Assembly: GCA_030512335.1 (NCBI GenBank)
Contig: JAULSU010000002.1
Coordinates: forward strand, 5,332,001-5,396,000
Direction: 5' to 3'
Source of the DNA: Immersiella caudata
Taxonomy: Eukaryota; Ascomycota; Sordariomycetes; Sordariales; Lasiosphaeriaceae
Length of the DNA: 64,000 bases
A program made the translations under genes and the position numbers. This document shows, piece by piece, positions 10,299 to 21,284 of the stretch (position 1 is the first letter of the stretch; the number at the start of each line of letters is the position of its first letter). Under the pieces are notes generated by a model. It was given only the letters and a program-made list of their open reading frames with translations. It did no database searches and had not been told where the DNA came from.

Positions 10299-11743
10299 GC
10301 CGACATCATCTCGAACAGTTTATCCTCGGCACCGGCCCTAGCTACCGGTTCGAGCCCGAAGGGTCTTCCATTGTAAGTCGACAGGCTTAGAGGTACGCTG
10401 GCAATTGGGTAGCTGGCTGCAGCCGCCATCTTGGTCAGAATAGATTCACCAGTGCCAACAATGATGTCCGTGCCGGTGTCCTGCGACATATTCTCTACCG
10501 AGTTTCTCACGCTGTCTGAAGTGTTGCAATCCTCTGCGGCACTCTTCGTCCGTCATGGTGTCCTTTAGCCCATTTTCGAGAACTTGCTAGCCAGGGTGGT
10601 CTGGGAGGCGACCCGGAAGCTATCAGCACCGGCTTGAGGTTTGTAGCATTTCTGGGGATATCATACGTTGCAGGAGTTTCAAGTCCGCATGAGCCTTGTT
10701 CCATTCGACGAGGTCTTTGAGCGTGCGCAGACCGGCCTTGCCAAATATCGCCAGATATCTTTCGATCACGAACCCGAGTTGGTGCCAATGCTCAGTTCCT
10801 GCTTTTGTCGGCTTGTTAGTGTCCGACATGACGGGATGAGATGCTCGAAGAGCAAGACACGTACGTGCTGGTCATCATACTCGGAGGCCCTTGCGCACGT
10901 CTCATCGTCCCATTGCCATTCCTCATAGTTGAGAAGAGCGATGCGAATGCCTTGCCAAGACCGCTTGAGTGAGGAGCGAAAATTTCGTCCGGGAAGCAGG
11001 ATGTGCATTACATCCACGCAGTCTTCGACCGACTTTGCCATAGGCCCCGCGCTATCCCAAGCAGCACCACTTGACTGTGTGCCGGCCATATTGACAGCTC
11101 CGGCCGTACATTTCATGCTGTAAAGCGCCGCGCGGATTGCGGGTTGTACGATGGAAACATCCGCCTCAGTGCCGATGCAGAGGGGGGCGAAGCCGGCTGC
11201 GGCTGCCGCCGCGGGGCCAGAGGAAGAGCCAGCGGGGGTCTTGAGCCAAACCGTCAGTCAAGAGCACTGGACACGAGTTTACCCATCTCGAGCCCCTGGG
11301 GAGCCTGGAGGAAGCACTCACACTGTGACCGGGCCATGTGTCTTTCGGATCAATACCCCCCCTGGACATAGGGTGATTGCGTCTGCCCGCCGCCGGGGAC
11401 CAGCCACTGGTGATGTTGAACCCTTTCGATGGCGGTTAATCAACAGACCTGCAAGACGAAGGGGGTCGGGGCGTACTTTGAGGATGGTGGGGATACCGTG
11501 CAGCTTCGAACGAGGGCCGCTCGTACGCCTCTCGTTGCCCGACGCCTTTGCTTCTTCCATGACTTTCTCTGTTGGCGTAGTCGCAATGATTGCGTTGAGT
11601 TTCATGCCAGCAAGATTACGCGCGGCAATCTGCGCTAGATGCAGCTGGACGAGTCCGGCACTGGTGACCTCGCCAGCATCGAGGAGTCGCCGCAAGTTGC
11701 GAGCCGTGGCGGCCAACAGGTTGACCTTCTGATTCAGGGACAT
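10299..11743 (-). pseudogene. Amidase-signature family gene, decayed
   Basis: The minus strand starts at an ATG (11743) with LLAATARNLRRLLDAGEVTS and RSKLHGIPTILK, the amidase N-terminus including the catalytic Lys region. About 50-60 residues normally following are absent. The gene resumes with NITSGWSP and, after a plausible intron, AGSSSGPAAAAAAGFAPLCI (catalytic Ser region), then GPMAKSVEDCVDVMHILLP. Further parts (FVIERYLAIFGKAGLRTLKD; GTGESILTKMAAAASYPIAS; YNGRPFGLE) lie in different frames. An internal deletion and several frameshifts make it a pseudogene. Family members hydrolyse amides. The 3' end abuts the TPR remnant. Confidence 0.8.
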
Positions 11744-12269
11744 GCCCTATCTCGGGGTAGAAAATGGCCCGAACTTAGAGAGGAGAAACCACAGCCCAGG
11801 TGTAAAGTCCCCGATGGCGGATAGGTCGCGAAACCTCATTGTTCCCTTGGGGTGAAAGCCTGGCGCTGGGCCGAGTAGCGTCACTCCTTGACAATAGCAC
11901 TCAACCCGCGTTACACGAGGTGTACGCGCTGATGGCCAACAACCTATGCTACTTCACCCTTGCGAAATTAAGGCGTCTCAAGATTACCTACCTGGAGCTG
12001 GGCTGCAAGTTACCGGGATCATTGAGATGAGCTGAACTTTGGAGCTGAGGCATGATGCGAGACCTGGACCAGGACGAGGCACTGAAAGATAATTGAACCG
12101 AGATAAAGAAGGCGATACAAACCGACAATAGCATTGAGGTGAGATCCCAATATGACTTTACATCAGCTGCAAACCATCCGCAGCAGCCACAGAGTTGAGA
12201 TTGACCGAGCGAGCACACAAAATTCCCCGCCAAAAAGTTCCCCACGCTGCCCATCAAGGAAAGAACGCC
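11744..12269. other. Intergenic, no recognisable feature
   Basis: It lies between the amidase remnant and the 3' end of the ABC transporter gene. Only short frames without motifs. Confidence 0.6.
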
Positions 12270-15200
12270 CTACCTCCCCTTCCCTCTCCCCTCCCACAAA
12301 CCCCTAAACAACCCCCCCTCCTTCCCAAGTAACTCCTCCGGCTTTCCCACCTCCGCCACTCTCCCACCCTCCATCACAACCACAATATCATACTCTGCAA
12401 CACACAAAGTCAGCTCACATCCTCAAAAAACAAAAAAAAAAAAAAAAAAAACTCATCAACACTTGGAAAAACTCACCCATAACCATTTCAATCCGATGAA
12501 CCACCTCCAAAACCGTACACTCCCTCAACTCCCCACCCAAAAGTCCCCTCCTAACCTCTCTATCCGTCTCAAAGTCCACACTGCCCGTCACCTCATCGAG
12601 CAACACCACCTTTGCTTTCCTCACCGCCGCCGCAGCAAGACAAAACAACTGTCTCTGCCCCGGAGATAGACTCAAACTATCCATTTGCACATCTAGCCCG
12701 CCCCGCGAGGATATCAATTCCCAGATGCGGGCTTTGGTTAGGGCGGAGATTAGGTCCGTGTCGGAGATGGAGGGGGTAGAGTCTGATGGGGAAGTGGAAT
12801 GCGGAGAGAGATTAGTGCGGACGGTGCCGGGGAGGGTGACGGGGTCTTGGGGGAGGGAAGCAATAGCGGTGCGGACGGCTTCGCGGGGGAGGAGGGAGAT
12901 GTCGATGGAGTCGATGGTGGTGCTGCCCGAGGAGAGATCGAGGAGGCGGAGGATGGTAAGGAGGGTGGAGGATTTTCCGGAGCCGGTGCGGCCGCAGATG
13001 GCAACGTGGGAGCCGGGAGGGATGGATAGGGAGAGGCTGTTTAGGGTGGGCGGGAGAGAGGGGGAGTAAGAGGCGGTGATGTTGGAGAGGGTGATGGCGC
13101 CGGCGGTGGGCCAGCCGGGAGGCGGAGGGTGGGATTCGGAGGGGAGGGATTCGGAGGGGGTGTCGGCGACGAAGGAGCGGATGCGGGCGATGGCGCCGAG
13201 GGACATTTCGAGCTGGGTCCAGAATTGGACGAGGGCCATTAGGGATTGGGAGAAGCCGACGATGTTGAGGAAAGCCAGGCCGATGGCAGAGGAGGAGGAC
13301 GTCCAGGTGAAGAGGACGGCGAAGGAGACGAGGACTATGGCCATGCCGGCGACGAGGAGGTCGAGGACCACGGTGAGCCAGCGCTGGAGGCAGTACATGA
13401 GGTAGAACGGCTTTTGGGAGACGTCGAGGCGGCGTTGGTTCTCATCGAGGAAGGCTTGCTCCCAGCCGAAGGCGCGGATGGTCATGGCGCCGGCGAGGGT
13501 TTCGGTGAAGTGGGTGTAGAGGGGCGACTTGGCTTCAATGTCGAGGAAGCGCATCTGCCGCGATGTGCGAAGGTAGACCTTCTGGAGGAAGAAAAGAGCG
13601 ACGAAGAGGAGGGGGATCATGGCCGCGGCATATTGGGCGCCGGAAACGATGATGATGGATCCGGCGAGAACGTCGAGGAAGTCTTTTTGGTGAGTTTATG
13701 CATTTGGAGATGTCACTTGTGGGAACTTACAAAATACGGTTGCCAGGACCGACATGGGCAGCCGCTGGTCAATCAAGGTAAGGTCCTGGCTGAAGCGGTT
13801 GAGCGTGACACCCGCGTCGACGGTGGTGAAGAAGTACAGGGGCGCCCTGAGAGGTCAGCGAGAGCCCTGCATTACCTTTAGGTAGAAAAATACTGACTTG
13901 ATAACTGTATCCAGGAGCAGGAAGTGCAGGTGCTTCGCCGACTTGGGGATGAAGACGAAGTAGAAGAAGCTGTAAGTGTCAGCTACGCATCTTTGAAGCT
14001 CACGGCCGACACATACGCAACGAGGGCGAGGCCCATTGCTGCACCGAGGATGGCAAATCCGACATAGATGCCGTAATACAAGGCCGTATCGTTGTCCGTG
14101 CCATGGTCTGTCCAGATTTTCAGCCACACCTGCGGCATCCTCGAAGTTCCGGCGCAGATGATGTTGAAGACGACAAAGAGCGTCGTGATCTTCCACCCGA
14201 CGGACTGGAAGTAGTACTTGTACAGGGACGTATCCCCGGACTGGCGCTTAAGATCAGAGTGAACACTGTCATCGGCTTTTGACGGGCTAAACCCTGCTGG
14301 TTTGGAGTCGCTGCTCTGAGGCCTGTTCCCATCGCCCGAAGATCCGTCCGAGGTGATCTCGTCGAGTTTGGGGGGGACGACCTCCTTCGCGGCCGTCTTG
14401 AGAGTTGAAGACTCGACTGTCGATACGTAGTCGGCTTGGGAGAGGATGTGTGCTGGCTAAGTCAACAAAATGAACGACAACGAATTCGGTCAGGGGCAAG
14501 AGACGCACGCTGGTTAGTGGTCAAGACAACCGTCTGGGCCTGTCGAAGAAGCCCGTTAGTGCCCAACAGCTGCTCGAACACGAAGCCCGTCGTCTTGTGA
14601 TCCAGCCCGCTGAAGATGTCATCAAGCAGCACAAGTCTCCTGTGCGAATACACCGCTCGTGCCAAGGCCTGTTCTGTCAGCTTTGCCAAGACACCGAGAA
14701 AGGGGCTACTCACTACACGCTGCTTTTGCCCGCCGCTGAGGATCATACCTCCGCTTCCTACCATGTTGTTGTCCCAGTCGAGTATTTCGGCAAAGTCCTG
14801 GTCGAGGTTACACGCTTGCACGACCCGCGCAAACCAGTCAGCATCAAACCCAAACTCGGCACCACCGACAATGTTCTCGCGAATGGTAGCGTTCCGCAGC
14901 CAAGGGCTCTGTGCACAGTATGCCACCGAGCTCTCTGTGACGTGCACCGACCCCTGAGCAAGGCTGAGCTCGCCCATGATGGCCTTGAGCACCGACGACT
15001 TGCCCGATCCGACAAGCCCAGCAATCATGTGGAGCGATCCCTCCTTTACACTGAGGCTGGCATCGCGGAGGAGAACCTTTCCATCGGCTGTCTCAAAGGT
15101 TGCGTTGCGCATTTCGATAACCGTCTCGCTCTCGGCCGGAACGTCGCTCAGCTCGACAGCCTCCTTCTGCTTGGAGTTGGGTGTTTCCCGTTTCGGAAAG

Positions 15201-17086
15201 CGGCTGACAACAAATGCGCGGTACTCGGACTTGGTTGACAGCAGCAAAAACTCCTGAATACGGGTGAAGGATCCGAGAGAGGCCTGCAGGATGGCACGCG
15301 TGGCCAGGAGGTTGGCAAGGGGGCCGGCCACGAGAGCAATAATGGCAACGGCGGTGAATGCCTGAGCTACGGGAAGCTCACGATCACTGCCCCTGGTCCA
15401 GAAAATAGCTCCGGTGATGACGATGATGGGCGTCAAGTGGCTCACGGCGTCGGCTTATCAAGTCAGTGCCAGACAGAAAAACAACTTTCTTGAAGGGATC
15501 TTACCCATGAATTGTATCAAAATGGCCGCCACTCGGTACGTCTTGGACAGCTTGATCTCCTCGTCTCTCAAGCTCTGGATACGCTGGGAGAAGAACCCGG
15601 CGAGGCCCCTCATCTTGATACCCTTCATCTGGCTCAGCATCGAAGACGTCGCCGAGACCCTCTCCTGAACCCCCTGGTTCCAAGCCATCTTCGCCGGGCC
15701 CATCTTCCCAGCAATCTTCTCGTTCAAGACAGTCGATACTATCCCCGTCAGCGTCCTCCCCCACAACCCAACCGCAAGATAATACTCACCAACAATTGGG
15801 ATGATCACCAAAAAGCAGGGCAGTCCGATCTCGGCATACAGCAAATAAATGCCCACGCCCACCTCAACCGGACTCGCCCACATATCGTGAATAAACGCCA
15901 ACCCATACTCGATACCCTCCACATCCGTACTCATCAGCGTCACTGGCGCCGCATCCTCCAACCCCTTCTCCCCCAGCCCAACCGTCTTCTTGAAGATGAT
16001 CCCCACCAACGCGCCCCGAATCATCGTAAGCATCTGATACACCAAGTGCTTATGCACGCACTGCGACACCGCAATCCCCACGTAAATCAACACCGTCGCC
16101 CCGATCAAGCTCCTCGCTACCTCGCCGTTCCCACTTCCCCCGCTCGCCTCCTCGATGTAGAGTATCACCCTCCTCATCAGCAGCGGCTGCGTAAACGTAA
16201 ACGCACCTTGCAACAGTCTAGGCGGAACCGCCATCAATATAATCCCCGCGAACGTCCTCAGCGTCGTCACCGCGAATGCATTCTTCCCCATCCCTTTTCC
16301 CTCCCCTTCACCCTTGACCCCCTCCCCTTTCCCTCGAACAACCCCCTCCCACCTCGGCTCCAACCTAGCCAACAACTTCTGAGAAGCAAACTTCCCCGGT
16401 ATACTCTCCAAATCCCCCAGCGCGATCAACGATTTATACCCTCGTACAAACAAGCTGTTCAACCAAACAAACAACGTCCTGTTCATCGCGCCGGAGAGGA
16501 CCTCCGGTCCTGCGTTCTTCGAGAGCTCATTTTCCTTTGACACCTTTGGTATCTCTTCCAGCAACAGCAGTCCAAGCTTGACAGCTAGCGCAAGCGTGAA
16601 CGTAACCGTCAACCCGAGGACCTTCTCAGAGTGGTTCCCAGGGTGGAAATACCGCAGGAACAAACTCCGCGCCTGCGCAATGTCAAGTAAAGTCGTGAGG
16701 AAGAGGTACCCTGATGTCAACAACGAAGGGGAGATGGATGTGCGGTGTGTGGTGTCGGTCAGGAAGAGGAGGGCTATACTGCAGAGGAGGGAGAGGGTGG
16801 CGGAGGATATTGCTAGGGCGCGATGGGTTGGGAGGGAGGAGAGGGACCATTGAATTAGGAGGGAGAGGTTAAAAGCGGTGAGGAGGAGGGAGAGAGTTAG
16901 TTTGGATAGGTATAAGAGGCCGGAGCGGGGGAGGGGATGAGGACGGGAGTGGAGGCGGTAGAGGGTTGTGGAGGCGAAGAGGAGGAAGATGGATGAGGGG
17001 GGGATAGTGAGGATGGAGTGTTCGAAGGTTAGGGTGAAGTCGAAGGTGGAGGGGAGATTGGGGCCGAAGAGGTGGTCGTGGTTCAT
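12270..17086 (-). CDS. ABCC-type (MRP-like) full ABC transporter, 9 exons
   Basis: Membrane exporter of the ABCC subfamily, 1461 residues in my model. Exons (genomic): 15790-17086, 15505-15738, 14714-15453, 14509-14668, 14017-14452, 13898-13969, 13731-13846, 12477-13682, 12270-12394. Introns are 45-82 nt. The N-terminus has several hydrophobic segments (TMD0-like). NBD1 near residue 655 has GLVGSGKSS, the signature LSGGQKQRVALARAVYS (formed by splicing) and Walker B LVLLDDIFSGLD, with Asp in place of the catalytic Glu as is typical of ABCC NBD1. NBD2 near 1250 has GRTGSGKSS, LSPGQRQLF and VVLLDEVTGSVD, with the catalytic Glu present. The C-terminus GLFRGLWEG is family-typical. No sign of damage. 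Substrate unknown; neighbouring genes give no clue. Confidence 0.93.
12432..12451. repeat. A20 homopolymer inside the last intron of the ABCC gene
   Basis: Twenty consecutive A on the plus strand (T on the coding strand) within intron 12395-12476. It lengthens this intron to 82 nt against 45-56 nt for the others. Confidence 0.9.
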
Positions 17087-17838
17087 TTTTGTTTTTTCGT
17101 TCCAATGTTCTCAGTGAGGGTTGGTGTCTATTTGTGCCCCTTTTAGGGGGGTTATTTGCGGTTGAATACCCTTTGTCGTGTTTTGTGATCGTTTTTTCCT
17201 TTGTGGCTGGTTTCTGGCGTCTTTTCGATTCTTGTCCTATCAAGGTAAACGTTTAGGGCTTTTTGGGAGAGGTTGTGGCGTTGCGTCGAGGCTGTCGACG
17301 TCGTTAAGAACGACGCAAATCGAGGAGCCAAGCACGCGAATCGGTTATAAATTCACTTCTGCTCAAGTGGGCGCTGTCACGGATATAAGGAGCTAGCTTT
17401 AGCTGTCCGTAAGCGGAAGGTCGATAACTATCAACAGGGACGGGATAAATGGTTATACACAAGATACCATTGGTCCCTGCAACTCTCGCTCCTTCGGCAA
17501 GCAATGAAACTGGGGTGTAGACGCGGGCGCAGCAGTGTGCCTAGGCCCTACATGCCGAATTCAACAGCTGTAAAGCCAGCGGCATAGGGCGCGATACTCG
17601 CTAGAAAGTGCATGGCACCAGGACCGTAAGGTTACACCACATGCAGTTGATCCTTCGGAATACGAAATACGTCCCGCAAATGACTATTCACATCCCTTTA
17701 ACTTGATTGAAATATCCTTGTAAAACGACTTGTCGCTTTCCTTCCAACTGCCCAAAACGTGTTTAAAGCGTCTATTATCCACGGTTCTATGTTTTTGTGA
17801 CACCATCGCCAAGAACACAACACGCCAGAAACCCAGAA
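17087..17838. promoter_or_regulatory. Upstream region of the ABCC gene, 3' flank of THR4
   Basis: About 750 bp without a gene. It should contain the ABCC promoter (reading left) and the THR4 3' end. No motif could be assigned. Confidence 0.5.
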
Positions 17839-19778
17839 TTAGGCTCTGAGCTCCTTATCAACCTGCTGCTTAACCAGATCCTTCACTGCCTTCCAGTCGT
17901 TCTCGACCGTTGTTACTCTCCTCTCGAGCTTATCAAGCTCGACAAACTCCTGTGGGAGCACGTTTTGGAAGTTGAAGCCCTCCTTCCCGTTGAGGGCGAG
18001 CTCGACAGCACCAGCAAACTTGGCTGGGTGCGCCGTCGATAGGGAGATGTGGGGCAGGCCCTTCTCGGCCCGCTCGACCGAGTGCACAGCAGCCGTGATG
18101 CCGACAGCGGTGTGGGGGTCAAGGACGTATTTGACCTTGTCGTAAAAGGTTTTGATGGTCTCGAGCGTCTGCGGGTCGCTGACCCTCTCGCTTTCAAAAG
18201 TCTTGCGTGCGCTCTCCATGACGTCTTTGTAGACAGGTCCGAACCCGCCCTTGTTCTTGAGGTCCTTGTGCCACGCGGCAACTTCCTGCCCAGCCTGTTT
18301 CCTGTTGAACTCCTCGTCCATCCCAACAGCCGCGGCGAACTCGTACGCAAGGAACCAGAGGAGCCGCTCAAAGTTGCTGGATACCAGGATATCCATTGCT
18401 GGGCTGAGGGTCTCCTTCACGCCCTCCTCGTGGGCCTTGACGCCATCCACCTCGAGGCCACCCTCCGCAGCCTGGCCGGTGGCCGCCTTCTTCTCATACC
18501 GCCCAGTCTTCCAGAACCTGTCGAGGATGTCGTTCTCGTTGGTAGCGATGACGAGCTTGTCGACGGGGAGACCCATACGCTTGGCGAAGTACCCGGCAAG
18601 GATATCGCCAAAGTTTCCGGTAGGGACAACAAACCGAACTTTGTCACCGACCTTGAAATCCTTTGATTGCCTCGCCAGCGAGAAGTAGGAATAGAAATAG
18701 TAAACAATCTGTGCAAGGATGCGGGCGAAGTTGATCGAGTTGACGGCGCCAAGGCTAAGCTGGCTGTTGGTCTCCGGATCGTTGAAGAGAGCCTTGACGA
18801 TGTCCTGCTGTCTGTTAGCTGAATTTATTTCACACGTTTCAGTCAATCTCACCTGGCAGTCATCAAAAGTGCCCTTCACGGCAAGGTTGAAAACGTTTGC
18901 GTCGGCACAGGTGGTCATCTGCGCCTCTTGGATAGGGCTGACGCGCCCCTTGGGGTGGAGGATGGTGACTGTGACATCCTTCTTACCCCTGAGACCTTGA
19001 ATAGCTGCGGAACCGGTCTAAGTTGGTCAGATGAGAATCAAACGAGTTTCAAAGAGCCACCTACGTCACCGCTGGTAGCACCAACAACGGTCAAGTGATA
19101 CCTGTCTGTGCTCTGTCAGTCAGGAGACCTCTTTCAATGATGGGCAAACCAACCTTTTCCTTCTTTCCCTTTGTTCTTTCGTACGAGGAAATACTCAAAC
19201 AGATTTCCCAGGAATTGCAGAGCGCCTAGCGTGGTCAGCCGAGAGAATTCCATGAATATGCAGATTCGATGACTCACAGTCCTTGAAAGAGTAGCTGGGC
19301 CCGTGGAAGAGCTCAAGGAGATACAAATTGTCCTCCAGGTGAACCAAAGGGGTGACGTTCTTCGCGCGGAAAGTCGAGTAACTCTTGTTGATGAGTTCCT
19401 TAAGGTCGACGGACGGGATTTCCGAGTCTGAGATATACAGACTCAGGACCTGGAAGGCGAGCTCGGGATAGCTGAGATCTTGCCATGATTGCTGCAATTG
19501 ATGTCAATGCTTGGATCCTCTGCTATGGCGCCTTGCCAATGCAAACAGTACCCACCCATTGGGATGCGCTGGGGATCTGGTGAGGCAGAAACAGGCCGCC
19601 GTCAGCAGCAAGCCCCTTCAGGACGACTGTCTCGAACGAGAGCTGCGCGGGATTATTAGCGCCATTTTCTACTTTTTAGTTGACCGTCGAGGCAAAAACT
19701 CACGCCATAGTCACCGCCACGGGTAGACAGGTAGATCTGCGACTCGGTGTGAGTCTCACTCGGCGAGCCGTTAGCCAT
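17839..19778 (-). CDS. THR4: Threonine synthase
   Basis: PLP enzyme converting O-phosphohomoserine to threonine, the last step of threonine synthesis. Exons: 19704-19778, 19556-19642, 19278-19491, 19154-19225, 19065-19105, 18853-19017, 17839-18804; 539 residues, the usual fungal length. The PLP lysine is in HGPSYSFKD (about residue 124). The phosphate-binding loop GATSGDTGSAA is rebuilt across an intron, and VPTGNFGDILAGYFAKRMGL follows. The in-frame ATG at 19967 gives a longer N-terminus that does not match the family; I chose 19778 because MANGSPSETHTESQIYLSTR leads directly into the YLSTRGG core. One donor (GTTGGT, intron 19106-19153) is unusual but keeps the conserved frame. The gene is intact. 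No clear TGASTCA general-control site was seen upstream. Confidence 0.95.
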
Positions 19779-21284
19779 GATGAGTTGGCGTTGTTTTGCT
19801 GCTGCGCTGGGGAAAAATCCAGTTCCAAGTTTGCCCCTCACCGCAGAGCTAGCATTTTGGTGGGGTATCGAAACAGCCCCTGGAAGATAGATCGGCCGGC
19901 CGATTTCGGAACCCACCCACCACGCCACGCCCCGAGTCCTGGGCTCTTCCCCACACTCTGTGTCCAAACAGGGAGCTCCCAGTCCAGTTTTGGGTCGGCA
20001 CGCGGAACCCGATTCTTATTTAGAAGACTTCAACGGGCCCGGATGGATGCCAGAATGATCGAGCGGCTTGACCGCCCATTCAGCGTTGAGCGCGCAAAGC
20101 TGTCCATAGCGGAAAGAATCGTCGGATGATGCACCGCAGACCACACCGCATCGAGCCCATCTCACAGCGGCCCCAAGTGACATCACAACCTGACCGATTG
20201 CAGTGAACAGCCATTCCTGCAAAACCCCTTTCCATCAGAGAGCGCAACCTTCCAGCGACGACACGGAGTCGCCCAACATAAATGAGCTCTGAAAAGCTCA
20301 TGAAATCGTTCTGCACAACCCAGAGCTGCCAAGCAGCCGAACACCCCCAGGCCAATCTCCATTTCCCATGATTTGTTACCACCGCTACCCTTCTCCTCAA
20401 CACCCCATCACCCTCACCCTCACCAACACCCACCCAACCCATCCTTCCCTTCCATCCTCCCATCTCTCTGGAACGGCTATATCCCCAAACCATCCCCTCC
20501 TCCCACCCATCATTCATCCAATTTCTCCCATCCCATCTCCCGATCTCCCCCTCTCCCCACGTTTGATCGCCCGGACGTGCCCCCTTCCAACCCCAATCCA
20601 GCAACCTTCCAGAACAGCCACCATTTAGCCCGCAGCCATACCAGCCATTCCAATTTACCCGCCCACGACCTGCGACGATTCCGGCGACTTCTTCCCCGGA
20701 GTCGAGCAGACGATGCGCGGTTCCGGGCGAAGATGGGATGAAGCGACGATGGGAGGGAACACATTAGGCAGTGCAAGATCCCGGGGAAGTGGTGGAAGAG
20801 AAAATGTTAAATAGATGGTGTGTGCATTTCGCATTTCGCATTGCTTTTGATGCTGTCTATATCATCCCGACCAGCTCCAATCTTCTCAGACTCATGTTTC
20901 CCCAACCCACCACATCTCCAAACTCATTCTTCCTCCTCCGAATAGAAATAAAGTGTATCTTTTCGTGTATACAAGTTTGGTAAGTTGCCTTTCCCTTTCT
21001 CAAAACTTCAAACTCTTTGCCTTCCCAACCTTTCCCAGATAATCCTTCTGTTGAAGAAGCGAAGAATTGACAAACAGTCAGAAAGAAACAGAAGCGATCG
21101 TGGTATCTCCGCTGAACGTCGACAGCTAACAGAAAAAATGAACGAATGTCGTCAGTTTAGTCTTCATTATTCCATCCCTTTTTCTCGACGGGACAAATCA
21201 TCAATGTCATCGGGGGTATTTCCATCATCCCATCCCATCATACAACCAAACAAGAAAAAACAATGCAAGTCGTGCGCGTGTGAC
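19779..21284. promoter_or_regulatory. THR4 upstream region and MFS 3' flank
   Basis: 1.5 kb without a supportable gene. It is pyrimidine-rich on the plus strand around 20390-20600, which creates long but unconvincing frames on both strands. The THR4 promoter lies at its left side. Confidence 0.5.

Noticed and set aside
14669..14713. 15-residue insertion in the ABCC NBD1 signature
   Set aside because: It is an in-frame 45-nt intron with GTGAGT, CTGAC and CAG; removal gives the normal LSGGQKQRVALARA signature.
19779..19967. Upstream in-frame ATG of THR4
   Set aside because: The extra 63 residues lack similarity to threonine synthases; the ATG at 19778 gives the usual N-terminus.
20080..20604. 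174-codon minus-strand frame in the THR4 upstream region
   Set aside because: It mirrors a pyrimidine-rich tract on the plus strand and has low-complexity Gly/Trp-rich content with no family resemblance.
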